Below the pieces are notes generated by a model that was not told the DNA's origin, did not search any database, and saw only the letters and a program-made list of their open reading frames with translations. From NCBI RefSeq assembly GCF_003034915.1, contig NZ_PZJX01000018.1:1-64000 (forward strand): a stretch of DNA of 64,000 bases, in the 5' to 3' direction. Position numbers and translations under genes: made by a program. This document shows, one piece after another, positions 35,922 to 44,818 of this stretch (position 1 is its first letter; each line of letters begins with the position of its first letter). This DNA is from Mesorhizobium helmanticense. Lineage in GTDB: Bacteria > Pseudomonadota > Alphaproteobacteria > Rhizobiales > Rhizobiaceae.

Positions 35922-37162
35922 TCGGCAGCCCGCCACTCCCGCTCGAACAGTTCCTTGAGCTGTCCAATGCTTGCCATATGATCGAAATTGCCGCGCACGC
36001 GCCGCTCTGCGGTGTTGCCGAGGCGGGCGCGTAGCACGGGATCGCGGATCAGGTGCTCCAGCGCCTGTGCCAGGGCAATTGGGTTTTCCGTCGGAACCAG
36101 CAGCCCGGTTTCATCCGGCGATAAAAGCTCCGGCACGCCGGAAATATCGGTCGACACGCAGGCAAGCCGCTGGCTGGCCGCCTCCACCAGAACATTCGGC
36201 AGACCGTCCCGGTCGCCATTCGCGGTGATCCTGCAGGCTAGGGCGAAGATGTCGGCGCGGCGGTAGTGCTCAAGCACCTCCTCCTGCGCAAGCGCGCCTT
36301 TCCAAGAGACGCGACCATCCAGGCCGAGCTTTTGCGCCAGCGCCTTGATCCGTTCCAGTTCCTCGCCACCGCCGATATGCTCGAAACGCCACGCCAGATC
36401 ACCAGGCAACAGCGCAAGGGCCTCCAGCAAGGTATCGTAACCTTTCTTTTCAACGGCGCGCCCGACACTCAGAACGACAACCGGTTCGTCCGGCGCCGAG
36501 CCGTCACGCTGTTTTCGGGCCTCGCCGAAACTGCCGAAGCGATCAAGGTCGAGCCCATGATAGCTCAGATGCACGGACGAGTTGCCGTTAGCGAGTTTTT
36601 TCAGACGGTCGAAGCCGGTTTTCGTGCAAGTGACCGTCCAGCGCGCCGAGGAAAGCTTGTCAGCCAAGTCCCAGTCCGCCGAAGTCCAGATGTCCTTGGC
36701 ATGGGCCGAGCAGCTCCAGGGCAGGCCACGAAGCTGGCTGGCATAGCGCGTCACCGACGCCGGCGTGTGGGCGAAATGTGCATGCAGCCAGCCCGCGTCT
36801 TTCGGCCATTCGGCCGCCAGCACGAGCGCCTGTCCGAAGCGGCGCACGCGATTGCGCGTAAAGTCGCGGGGGATATCGGTAGCCAGCAATCCAAGCGCGC
36901 GCCAGAAGCCCGGCCGCAGCAAACAAGCAAACAGCGAGCGCACCACGCGCAGCGGCTCCTCATGCAGATATTCCGGCAGATAATGGACGGGCGCTTTGAT
37001 CTCGTCATGCACGGGATGGCGTTTTGCGTCGGTCGGCCGCCTTAGCGCGACGAGTATCAGCTCGAACCCCGCACGCTCCAGACCGAGCAGTTCCTGCGCG
37101 ATGAAGGTTTCCGACAGCCGCGGATAGCCCTTCAGAACCACGACGATCTTGCGACGTTGCAA
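35918..37162 (-). CDS. Family 4 glycosyltransferase (GT-B fold)
   Basis: A 414-residue enzyme beginning KIVVVLKGYPRLSETFIAQE, a common start of exopolysaccharide-type GT4 proteins. The C-terminal donor site includes VLSVGRAVEKKGYDTLLEAL and DRDGLPNVLVEAASQRLACV, where the E-x7-E-like motif is altered to V-E-A-A, and ELLSPDETGLLVPTENP. It lies between two MurG-like transferases with a one-base gap before it and a four-base overlap after it, so the three act in one operon, probably adding successive sugars. Confidence 0.9.
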   Translation of the reverse strand: MQRRKIVVVLKGYPRLSETFIAQELLGLERAGFELILVALRRPTDAKRHPVHDEIKAPVHYLPEYLHEEPLRVVRSLFACLLRPGFWRALGLLATDIPRDFTRNRVRRFGQALVLAAEWPKDAGWLHAHFAHTPASVTRYASQLRGLPWSCSAHAKDIWTSADWDLADKLSSARWTVTCTKTGFDRLKKLANGNSSVHLSYHGLDLDRFGSFGEARKQRDGSAPDEPVVVLSVGRAVEKKGYDTLLEALALLPGDLAWRFEHIGGGEELERIKALAQKLGLDGRVSWKGALAQEEVLEHYRRADIFALACRITANGDRDGLPNVLVEAASQRLACVSTDISGVPELLSPDETGLLVPTENPIALAQALEHLIRDPVLRARLGNTAERRVRGNFDHMASIGQLKELFEREWRAAE

Positions 37163-37163
37163 T

Positions 37164-38378
37164 TCAGTTCATGCCTTCGATGACCGAAAGGTGGTGGCCG
37201 GCCCGCCGTTCGAGCAGTTCCGCGACGATCTCGGATATATGAGGCAGCCCTTCCATCGTTAGATGCGGATTGCTCTGCGATGGGCGGGGCCGGTCCGGCA
37301 GCACCTCCAGGGCATCGGCAAACCGCTGGGTATCTTCGGCTTCTTCCGGCAAAAGCATCTCGACGAGGCCGAGTTCGGCCGCGCGCCGCGCGCGGATCAG
37401 TTGTTCCTCGCGGGGCTTGACGCGCGGCACGATCAGCGCCGGCTTGTCGAAAGACAGTATCTCGCAATAGGTGTTGTAACCCCCCATCGCCACCACCGCC
37501 TTGGCGCCGGCAATCAGCTCTTCCATGCGGTTATCGAACTCGATCATCTTGATATAGGGGATCTTGGACCCCTTCTTGAGCAGCTTGTTGCGCTTGCGCG
37601 CCGGCATGTAAGGCCCAAGCACGATCAGCGCCCTATGCCGCAAGTGCGGATCCTGCTGATAGGCATCGATGACGTTGTGGATCAAGTCCCCGCCGTCACC
37701 GCCACCACCGGTGGTAACGAGGATATAGTCGCCCTCGGGCCGGTGGCCGGGCAACTCGTTCTTCTGCAGACTCCGTTGCAGGAAACCGACGAACTTCATC
37801 TTTGCCCTGACAGCGGGCGGGACATCCAAGCCGGTCAACGGGTCGTAGAAATCCGGCGGACCATAGGCCCAGACTTTGTCGTAGAACAGGCCTATCTTGC
37901 GCATCACATCCCTGCGTGCCCACTCAGCTTCGAGCAGATGCGGCGCGTCCATCACCTCGCGCAGGCCTAGTACGAGCGTGGTGCCCCGCGTCTTGAGGTA
38001 GGACAGAGTGTCCTCGATTTCACCACGCAGGCCGAGCGGTTCCTTGTCGACGATGAAGATATCCGGCCGGAAGGTCTCGGCCGTGTGACGGATGATCGAC
38101 TGGCGCATCCTCAGCGTCTCATGAAGATCGATATCCTTCTCCAGCGAGGTGTATTCGCCGTTGCGCAACTTGATGACGCTGGGGATCTTCACGAAGTCGA
38201 CACGGGCGCGGTAGTCGAAGGCGCCAGCGATAGTCGCACCCGAAATGATGAGAACCTGAAGTCCGCGGAAATCCTCGACCAGCGAATGCGCGATCGTCCG
38301 GCAGCGCTGCAAGTGGCCGAGCCCGAACGTGTCGTGGCTGTACATGAGAATTCGAGCGTTTTGTGCGTGCTGGGTCAT
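37164..38378 (-). CDS. MurG-like glycosyltransferase (COG4671 type)
   Basis: A 404-residue GT-B protein. The N-terminus ARILMYSHDTFGLGHLQRCRT is the conserved glycine/histidine loop of the COG4671-type predicted glycosyltransferases. The C-terminal half has ILVTTGGGGDGGDLIHNV and AVVAMGGYNTYCEILSFDKPA, then LIVPRVKPREEQLIRA, the nucleotide-sugar site. It resembles the protein encoded at 34740, suggesting an old duplication. ATG 38378 (MTQHAQNARI) is preferred over 38438. First gene of the three-gene glycosyltransferase operon. Confidence 0.88.
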   Translation of the reverse strand: MTQHAQNARILMYSHDTFGLGHLQRCRTIAHSLVEDFRGLQVLIISGATIAGAFDYRARVDFVKIPSVIKLRNGEYTSLEKDIDLHETLRMRQSIIRHTAETFRPDIFIVDKEPLGLRGEIEDTLSYLKTRGTTLVLGLREVMDAPHLLEAEWARRDVMRKIGLFYDKVWAYGPPDFYDPLTGLDVPPAVRAKMKFVGFLQRSLQKNELPGHRPEGDYILVTTGGGGDGGDLIHNVIDAYQQDPHLRHRALIVLGPYMPARKRNKLLKKGSKIPYIKMIEFDNRMEELIAGAKAVVAMGGYNTYCEILSFDKPALIVPRVKPREEQLIRARRAAELGLVEMLLPEEAEDTQRFADALEVLPDRPRPSQSNPHLTMEGLPHISEIVAELLERRAGHHLSVIEGMN

Positions 38379-39059
38379 TGTTGAACGTCTTTTAGAATTC
38401 TCGCCTTGAGGACCATGGGCGACCCCGCACGAAACCATCCTCGCGGGCTGCCGGCCTGTTTTGAAACATGGGGGCGCAATTTACAATCCGTATTACCCAA
38501 GAGGGTCCAAGGATGACGCTCTTCTTAATAGTGCCTTCAAGCTGATCGTCGTTCGCTATAGAAGCCATCCCTCTTGATTCCAATAAGCTCCGGTCTCTCC
38601 GAGCTCCATTTGGCTTCGGAGCGGTGAAGGCGAATGCCGCTATCCTGCCAATGCACCTAATTGCTAGATCGGCATACGAAAGGACAAGGTCGCCGGGCGG
38701 CGCATATTGCTATAGAACTCACTTCACGCCCCATTGCTCTCGGTCTTGAGGACCAAAGGTGCTGCCCATCAATATCTTGACGGGCGATCTGATTATGATT
38801 CACCCCCAGAACTGAGCCATCTATCGCCCAGGCTAGCCGGAAATTCGGCAGGAATCGAGTGGATACCCGCGCTCACGATACGCCACCTGCAGTAGGGTGT
38901 GTGCAATACCGGTTGCTCGTCGATCGCGATGGCTTCTGGCTAACGCCTTAGCTGGGGCGGTGACGGTACTTTTCGAGAAGGCTTGGGCCCGCTATCGAAT
39001 GCCGCAAAGTGCAAAATCGCCCGATTGATCCCGCCCCCGAAAACATCGATTGATGCCCC
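38379..39059. other. Long intergenic region without a recognisable gene
   Basis: About 680 bases between two minus-strand genes. It is less GC-rich than the surroundings and all frames are broken. The 11-base sequence CTTGAGGACCA occurs twice (around 38405 and 38744). The part at 38800-39000 has codon-like character on the minus strand but many stops, so it may be relic coding sequence of unknown origin. The promoter of the glycosyltransferase operon should be at the left end; I could not place it. Confidence 0.45.
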
Positions 39060-40490
39060 TTACATCTCGGTCACGAACTTCGTCCGCAGGTAGGCGTCGA
39101 GGCCTTCGATGCCGCTCTCCGAGCCGTAGCCGGATTCGTTGACGCCGCCGAATGGTGTTTCCGGCGTCGACACCATCATGTGGTTGACGCCGACCATGCC
39201 GGCCTCCAGCGCCGCCTCGGTTTTCTGCGCGAGGCTAAGATTGCGGGTGAAGACAAAGGAGGCCAGGCCGTAAGGCAGCGAATTTGCCCGCTGGATCATG
39301 TCGTCGAAGGTTGAGAAGGTGGTGGTCGGCGCGATCGGCCCGAACGGCTCCTCCGCCATGATGCGCGCGGTGTCCGGCACGTCCTTCAGCAAGGTCGGCG
39401 CATAGAAATAACCCTTGTTGCCGATCCGCTTGCCACCGGTGACGACGCTCGCGCCCTTGGCCGTCGCATCGCTGACGAAACCGTCCATGGCGTCCAGCCG
39501 CCGCGGCGCGATCATCGGGCCCATCTGCACGTTTGCGTCGAGGCCGTCGCCGATCTTGAGTTTTTGGGTGCGCGAGGCAAACCCGTCGATGAAGCGGCCA
39601 TAGACGGCCTCATGCACGTAAAAGCGCGTCGGCGAGGTGCATACCTGGCCGGCATTGCGGAACTTGAAGGCGACGACCGTATCGAGCGTCTTGTCGAGAT
39701 CGGCGTCCTCGTAAACGATGACGGGGGCGTGGCCGCCCAGCTCCATGGTGCAGCGCTTCAGCGTATCCGCCGCCTGTTTCTGCAACAGTTTCCCAACGGC
39801 CGTCGAGCCGGTCAGCGAGACCTTCTTCGGGATCGGCGAGGCGATCAGATAGGACGAGACCCTGGCCGGTTCGCCGAAGACGATGTTGAGCACGCCCGCC
39901 GGCACTCCTGCGTCCTGGAAGCAGCGGGCGATGGCGACCGCGGTTCCCGGCGTTTCCTCGGCCGGCTTCAGGATGATCGAGCAGCCGGCGCCGAGCGCGC
40001 CGGAAATCTTGCGGATGACATTGCTGGCCGGAAAATTCCAGGCGGCGAAGGCGACAACCGGCCCGACCGGCTCCTTGAAGACCATCTGCCGCACGCCGGG
40101 CAGCCGGGCAGGGACGATGCGTCCGTAGGCGCGCTTGCCTTCTTCCGCATACCAACGGGTTGCATCGGCGGCGAATTGCACCTCGCCGGTGGCCTCGGCC
40201 AGCGCCTTGCCGTTCTCCATCGTCAGTATGCGGGCGATGGTGTCCTTGCGCTGCTCGATCAGGTCGGCGGCGTTGCTCATGATCGCCCAGCGCTGCATCG
40301 CGGTCATGGTCTTCCACAACTTGAAGCCTTTGGCTGAAGCGGCAAGAGCGCGGTCGAGATCGGCTTCCGTGGCATGCGGCACGGTTGCCAGCACCTCCTC
40401 GGTGGCAGGATTGATCAACGGTTCGGACTTGCCGTCCGACCCCTGACACCACACGCCATCAACCAACAGCTCGATCTTCTCTGGATACAT
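39060..40490 (-). CDS. NAD(P)-dependent aldehyde dehydrogenase (succinate/alpha-ketoglutarate semialdehyde type)
   Basis: A 476-residue aldehyde dehydrogenase. Family motifs are PWNFP-like AAWNFPASNVIRKI, the general-base TMELGGHAPVIV, the catalytic-cysteine NAGQVCTSPTRFYV, and the C-terminal TPFGGVNESGYG. It resembles the class that oxidises succinate semialdehyde or alpha-ketoglutarate semialdehyde. AGGA precedes ATG 40490. It is divergent from the GntR regulator gene with a 111-base gap that carries a likely operator. If the epimerase next door acts on hydroxyproline, the semialdehyde of alpha-ketoglutarate would be the expected substrate; this is inference. Confidence 0.9.
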   Translation of the reverse strand: MYPEKIELLVDGVWCQGSDGKSEPLINPATEEVLATVPHATEADLDRALAASAKGFKLWKTMTAMQRWAIMSNAADLIEQRKDTIARILTMENGKALAEATGEVQFAADATRWYAEEGKRAYGRIVPARLPGVRQMVFKEPVGPVVAFAAWNFPASNVIRKISGALGAGCSIILKPAEETPGTAVAIARCFQDAGVPAGVLNIVFGEPARVSSYLIASPIPKKVSLTGSTAVGKLLQKQAADTLKRCTMELGGHAPVIVYEDADLDKTLDTVVAFKFRNAGQVCTSPTRFYVHEAVYGRFIDGFASRTQKLKIGDGLDANVQMGPMIAPRRLDAMDGFVSDATAKGASVVTGGKRIGNKGYFYAPTLLKDVPDTARIMAEEPFGPIAPTTTFSTFDDMIQRANSLPYGLASFVFTRNLSLAQKTEAALEAGMVGVNHMMVSTPETPFGGVNESGYGSESGIEGLDAYLRTKFVTEM

Positions 40491-40567
40491 TTCTAGTCCT
40501 TTCAAATCCGGCGGTCCTTGCAAATCCGCTTGCGGGTTGCCCGTCAAAAGAAGATGACCGCAACGAC

Positions 40568-40595
40568 TTGACTTGTACAGTGTATACAATATGGT
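40568..40595 (+). promoter_or_regulatory. Likely promoter and GntR operator
   Basis: The inverted repeat TTGTA...TACAA at 40573-40589 (centre CAGTGTA) is the kind of site bound by FadR-subfamily GntR regulators. A TTGACT at 40568 and TATGGT at 40590, 16 bases apart, could be the -35 and -10 of the GntR gene, so bound regulator would cover its own promoter. The site is also placed to control the divergent aldehyde dehydrogenase gene. Seen in sequence; binding not shown. Confidence 0.5.
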
Positions 40596-40601
40596 GTCGA
40601 C

Positions 40602-41282
40602 ATGATTTTAGCGCGCATCCAAAAATTGTCGGCGGCCATTCCCGAGAATCTCGCCGAGATGCTTGAGGAAGAGATCATCTTCGGCCGGCTCAAGTCCCTG
40701 GAGCGATTGACCGAGGAAATGGTGGCTGAGCGCTATGGCGTCAGCCGGTCGCCGGTGCGTGAAGCTTTGCGGCTGCTTGAGCGCGACGGCCTGGTGATGC
40801 GCGAGGCCAGGCGTGGCATCTGGGTCTCGCCGATGTCGCAGCGTGACTTCGATGAGGTCTATATGTGCCGCATCGAGCTGGAAGGGCTGGTCGCCAAGCA
40901 GGCCGCCGAATCCGCTGACATCGCGAAGAAAGCCGAGTTCAAGATACTGCTGTCCGAGCTGAAGGAAGCACAGTCCAGGAACGACGCCCGGCAGTTCTTC
41001 ATCGTCGACGTGCGCGGTTCCTTCCTGACCTACAGCCTGGCCGGCAACAGGACCCTGACGCGCCTGCTGGGCGGGCTTGAAAAGCAAGCCTTGCGGTATC
41101 GCTATCACGCCTATGAGCAGGATCCGAAGATCATCCAGCTGTCGCTGGACGACACGGCTCGCATCTATGACGCGATCACCGCGGGCGATGGCGAAAACGC
41201 CAAGGCGATGACCGAAAACCTCATCCGGGAAATCTGGCAGAGCATGCGGGCCGGCATTCGCGACGCCTTCGGAGAGGGCTAG
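40602..41282 (+). CDS. GntR-family transcriptional regulator, FadR/FCD type
   Basis: A 226-residue regulator. The N-terminal winged helix is residues ~10-75, with AERYGVSRSPVREALRLLERDG (split: YGVSRSPVREALRLLE) and the wing GLVMREARRGIWVSP. The C-terminal FCD ligand-binding domain includes DVRGSFLTYSLAGNRTLTRLL and YEQDPKIIQLSLDDTARIYDAI (split). It probably represses the flanking catabolic genes until the substrate or an intermediate binds. It is three bases upstream of the epimerase gene, so regulator and pathway genes are co-transcribed. Confidence 0.9.
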   Translation: MILARIQKLSAAIPENLAEMLEEEIIFGRLKSLERLTEEMVAERYGVSRSPVREALRLLERDGLVMREARRGIWVSPMSQRDFDEVYMCRIELEGLVAKQAAESADIAKKAEFKILLSELKEAQSRNDARQFFIVDVRGSFLTYSLAGNRTLTRLLGGLEKQALRYRYHAYEQDPKIIQLSLDDTARIYDAITAGDGENAKAMTENLIREIWQSMRAGIRDAFGEG

Positions 41283-41285
41283 TTC

Positions 41286-42278
41286 GTGTCAACCTTCTCG
41301 TCAGCGTTCAGCGTCATCGATTCCCACACCGCCGGCCACCCCACGCGCGTCATCCTGAGCGGCATTCCAAAACTCTCGGGTTCGAGCGTGCGGGAGAAGC
41401 GGGATCATTTTCGCCTGCGCTTCGATCATCTTCGCCCGGCACTGCTGCACGAGCCGCGCGGCCATGCCGCCATGGTCGGTCTCGTGCCGGTGACGTCTGA
41501 TATCGCCGACTACGGCGCCTTCTTCATCTCGTCCTACGTCTATCTCGACATGTGCGGTCACGGCACGATCGGCCTTGCCAGGACACTGGCCTTCACCGGC
41601 CAGATCTCCGTCGAAACAGGCGACAGCTTCACGCTGGAAACGCCGGCGGGCATCGTGACTGTTCATCTGATCTGGAGTGAAGACGGCTCGCTGGACCGGG
41701 TGCGGATAGCCAATGTCCCGAGTTATGTCGGGCTGGAGCATCTGAGTGTCTCCGTCGAAGGCCTCGGCAAGGTCGATGCCGCGATTGTCTATGCCGGCAT
41801 GTGGTACGCTTTGGTGGACGCCGCGCCACTCGGTTTCAAGCTGGCTTCGGAGAATGCGTCGGCTCTGATGCAGGCGGGCGCCGGGATCAAGGACGCAATC
41901 AAGGCCGCAACAGAGGACTTGCCGCTGCTGACAGGCGCGGCCGCACCGAGCGTGCTGTTCTACGAAGCCGACAGCGAACATTCGGCGACGCATTTCCTGG
42001 TCCTGGAACGCAACAAGTTCGACCGCTCGCCCTGCGGCACCGGGACGTCGGCGCGCCTGACCTATCTGCTTGCGAAGGGGCTGATCAGCTCAGACCAGAC
42101 CTACCATGCCAGGAACATCTTCGGCATTCCGTTCGAGGCGCGCCTGCAAAGGCGCGTCGAGGAGCAAGGCCGCGAGGCGATGATCACCGAGATCGAAGGC
42201 TCTGCCTTCATCACCTCGACCCAGACAATCTACTTCGAGAAGAGCGACCCTCTCTCGAAGGGATTTCTAGCCCGGTAA
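41286..42278 (+). CDS. Proline racemase-family epimerase (4-hydroxyproline 2-epimerase-like)
   Basis: A 330-residue enzyme of the proline racemase family. Both catalytic cysteines are present: in DMCGHGTIGLA (about residue 90) and in SPCGTGTSARL (about residue 250). Having two cysteines points to a racemase or epimerase and argues against the hydroxyproline dehydratases, which replace one with Ser or Thr. The expected reaction is inversion at C2 of trans-4-hydroxy-L-proline or a related imino acid. GTG start, three bases after the GntR gene. A matching FAD-dependent D-amino acid oxidase lies at 48828, fitting the next step. Confidence 0.87.
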   Translation: MSTFSSAFSVIDSHTAGHPTRVILSGIPKLSGSSVREKRDHFRLRFDHLRPALLHEPRGHAAMVGLVPVTSDIADYGAFFISSYVYLDMCGHGTIGLARTLAFTGQISVETGDSFTLETPAGIVTVHLIWSEDGSLDRVRIANVPSYVGLEHLSVSVEGLGKVDAAIVYAGMWYALVDAAPLGFKLASENASALMQAGAGIKDAIKAATEDLPLLTGAAAPSVLFYEADSEHSATHFLVLERNKFDRSPCGTGTSARLTYLLAKGLISSDQTYHARNIFGIPFEARLQRRVEEQGREAMITEIEGSAFITSTQTIYFEKSDPLSKGFLAR

Positions 42279-42307
42279 TCACCAACAAACTCAGAAAGGG
42301 GAATGAT

Positions 42308-43150
42308 ATGAAATTCACAGTAATGCGTACGTTCATGGCCGCCTTGACCATTGGCCTCGGCCTGCTCACGGCGCCGATCGCCGCTTCCGCGGACGACAAT
42401 CCATCCGCCGTCATCGACCAGATCCGCGCCAGCGGCGTGCTCAAGGTTCCGGTGATGACGGGCGAGGAGCCGGGCTACATCAAGGACCCGGCGACGGGCC
42501 AGTGGAGCGGCTTCTACTACGAGTTCCTGGGCGAGATCGCGACCCAGCTCGGGGTCAAGCTCGAGCCGGTCGAGACGACCTGGGGCAATCTGGCCGCCGA
42601 CTTCCAGTCCAACAAGATCGACATCGCCATTGGCGTCAATCCGAACCCGAAGCGCGGTCTTGTCGTCGATTATCTGTGGGAGCCGCTGTTCACCGACGCC
42701 TGGGCTGTGCTGACGCCCCCCGATAAGCCGGTCAAGACCTGGGCCGAGCTCAACTCGCCCGACAAGACCGTCGTCGTCCAGAAGGGCAGCACCATGCAGG
42801 TCGTCGCCGAAGCCCTGTTGCCGAAAGCCAAGATCACGCCGGTCGAAGATCGTGGCCTGGCGCTGATGGAACTCCAGGCTGGCCGCGCCGATGGCGTTGT
42901 GCTTTCCATCTTCGACGCGCTGCAGATCACCAACCAGAAGATCGGCAATGTCTCGCTGCCGGAGCCGATCCTGCGCAATCCGGCAACGCTGGCCGTCGCC
43001 CGCAAGCCGGGCAATGCCGGCTTCATCAACTTCCTGACCAACTGGATCTTGCAGGAGCGCTCGCTCGGCCTTGCGCAGGGCAAGCTTGCCCGCTCGTGGG
43101 AAGCCCGCGGCATCGACCTGTCGATCCTTCCGGCGGGGTTCTCCTTCTGA
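42308..43150 (+). CDS. Amino-acid-type ABC transporter substrate-binding protein (family 3)
   Basis: A 280-residue periplasmic protein. A Sec signal peptide covers about residues 1-28 (MKFTVMRTFMAALTIGLG, cleavage after ASA-D). The mature part has VLKVPVMTGEEPGYIKD, FYYEFLGEIATQLGV and GVNPNPKRGLVVDY, the family 3 pattern for polar amino acids. AAAGGGG precedes ATG 42308. A strong hairpin follows the gene. Ligand is presumably the imino acid or related compound degraded by the operon. Confidence 0.9.
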   Translation: MKFTVMRTFMAALTIGLGLLTAPIAASADDNPSAVIDQIRASGVLKVPVMTGEEPGYIKDPATGQWSGFYYEFLGEIATQLGVKLEPVETTWGNLAADFQSNKIDIAIGVNPNPKRGLVVDYLWEPLFTDAWAVLTPPDKPVKTWAELNSPDKTVVVQKGSTMQVVAEALLPKAKITPVEDRGLALMELQAGRADGVVLSIFDALQITNQKIGNVSLPEPILRNPATLAVARKPGNAGFINFLTNWILQERSLGLAQGKLARSWEARGIDLSILPAGFSF

Positions 43151-43158
43151 TCGCAACA

Positions 43159-43189
43159 GCCTGACCGCCGCCTGGTGCGGCGGTCAGGC
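43159..43189 (+). promoter_or_regulatory. Strong intergenic hairpin between binding protein and permease genes
   Basis: A perfect 13-base-pair stem: GCCTGACCGCCGC pairs with GCGGCGGTCAGGC across the five-base loop CTGGT. There is no T-run after it, so it is less a terminator than an mRNA-stabilising or attenuating structure. Such hairpins after binding-protein genes commonly keep the binding protein more abundant than the membrane components. Confidence 0.65.
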
Positions 43190-43224
43190 CACCACTGGAC
43201 GTGCATCGAACCAGTGAGGACGCC

Positions 43225-43878
43225 ATGTTCGACTATACAGTCATAACCAACAATATCGGGCTGCTCTGGCAAGGCCTCCTGATGACGCTCTACTTCACCG
43301 TCATCACGATCGCTGCCGGCATGCTGATCGGCCTGCTCGTCGGGCTCATCCAGCTGAGCACATTTAAGCCGCTGGTGATCCTCGGCCAGATCTATGTCGA
43401 GTTCTTCCGCAACATTCCGCTGCTCGTCACGCTTCTGTGGGTGTATTACGCCTTCCCGATTTTCGCCGGCATCAACGTTACGAAGTTCTGGGCCGGCTTC
43501 ATCGGGCTGAGCTGCTACGTCGGCTCGTTCTACGCCGAAATCCTGCGCGCCGGCGTCCAGTCGGTCGATCCCGGCCAGACGGATGCGGCGACAGCGATCG
43601 GCATGTCCTATGGCCAGCGCATGCGCCGCATCATCCTGCCGCAGGCCTTCCGCAAGATGATCCCGCCGCTGGCGGGCCAGTCGATCATCCAGATGAAAAA
43701 CACCACGCTGCTGTCGATGATAACGGTTCCGGACCTCCTCTATCAGGCCAGCTATATCTCGAGCTTCACCTATCGGCCGATGGAAGTTTACACCGCCGTT
43801 GGCGTCATCTTCCTGATCATCCTGATTCCGCTGACGCTGCTGTCCCGGAAACTCGAAAAGAGCGGGAGCCTCAAATGA
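43225..43878 (+). CDS. Amino-acid-type ABC transporter permease (HisM/GlnP family)
   Basis: A 217-residue inner-membrane permease with four to five helices. The family signatures are [20 protein letters not shown] and the coupling loop [29 protein letters not shown] (split: [17 protein letters not shown]). GAGGA lies upstream of ATG 43225. Only one permease gene is present, so the channel is probably a homodimer. Its stop overlaps the ATPase start (ATGA). Confidence 0.9.
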   Translation: MFDYTVITNNIGLLWQGLLMTLYFTVITIAAGMLIGLLVGLIQLSTFKPLVILGQIYVEFFRNIPLLVTLLWVYYAFPIFAGINVTKFWAGFIGLSCYVGSFYAEILRAGVQSVDPGQTDAATAIGMSYGQRMRRIILPQAFRKMIPPLAGQSIIQMKNTTLLSMITVPDLLYQASYISSFTYRPMEVYTAVGVIFLIILIPLTLLSRKLEKSGSLK

Positions 43879-44732
43879 GCATCAGCGAGCCAAGCGCCGC
43901 CACCGACAAGGGCGGCAAGCCTGTCCTGCGGCTGGACGGCATCTGCCTCAAGTTCGGCGACAAGCGTGTGCTGAACGGCATCGATCTATCGGTCGTGGAA
44001 GGCGAAGTGGTGGTGCTGATCGGCGCCAGCGGATCGGGAAAGACCTCGCTGCTGCGCTGCATCAACCTGCTCAACGTGCCGACCAGCGGCAGCATCGTCA
44101 TCGATGACGAGACGCTGTTCGACAGGCAGGCCGATGGCAAGGGCGCCCAGATACCGGCCCAGGAAGTCAACCGCATCCGCTCCAAGACCGGCATGGTCTT
44201 CCAGCAGTTCAATCTGTTCCCGCACATGACGGCGTTGGACAACGTCATGGAAGGTCCGGTCGTCGTCAAGAAGGAGCCGAAAGAGCAGGCACGCCAGAAG
44301 GCGCTGCAACTGCTTGACCTCATGGGGTTGGCGCAGCACGTGCAAAAGCATCCGCGCCAGCTTTCCGGTGGTCAGCAGCAGCGCGTTGCGATCGCGAGAG
44401 CCATGGCCATGCAGCCGAAGGTGATGCTGTTCGACGAGCCGACCTCCGCACTCGATCCAGAACTGGTCGGCGAAGTTATGAAGGCGATGGTTGAACTGGC
44501 CAGGAGCGGCATGACCATGGTGATCGTCACCCACGAACTGGGCTTTGCCTTCGAGGTTGCCGATCGGGTCGTGTTTCTCGATCAGGGGCTGGTCGCGGAG
44601 CAGGGGCCGCCGGCCAAGGTGCTGCTGCATCCCGAACATCCGCGTCTGAAGACATTTGTCGGACGCTTCCATGAATCGGCGGATCTGCTTCGCCCGTTCC
44701 TCGAGGCGCGTGAGGCCGAGAAGGTGTGCTGA
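43875..44732 (+). CDS. Amino-acid-type ABC transporter ATPase (GlnQ/HisP family)
   Basis: A 285-residue ATPase. Walker A is [14 protein letters not shown], signature [15 protein letters not shown], Walker [16 protein letters not shown], and the switch histidine is in [16 protein letters not shown]. All are intact. Compared with typical GlnQ (about 240 residues) it has an N-terminal extension of ~15 residues and an insertion around [17 protein letters not shown] before the Q-loop. Starts within the permease stop codon, so the two are translationally coupled. Confidence 0.92.
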   Translation: MSISEPSAATDKGGKPVLRLDGICLKFGDKRVLNGIDLSVVEGEVVVLIGASGSGKTSLLRCINLLNVPTSGSIVIDDETLFDRQADGKGAQIPAQEVNRIRSKTGMVFQQFNLFPHMTALDNVMEGPVVVKKEPKEQARQKALQLLDLMGLAQHVQKHPRQLSGGQQQRVAIARAMAMQPKVMLFDEPTSALDPELVGEVMKAMVELARSGMTMVIVTHELGFAFEVADRVVFLDQGLVAEQGPPAKVLLHPEHPRLKTFVGRFHESADLLRPFLEAREAEKVC

Positions 44733-44818
44733 AGGCACGCCGCGTTGCGCAAAACAGTCAAGCGGTCGTCGTCGAATGCGCCCCCCCTTTCGAGCTGGCC
44801 GCAAAAGGAAAGATATCA

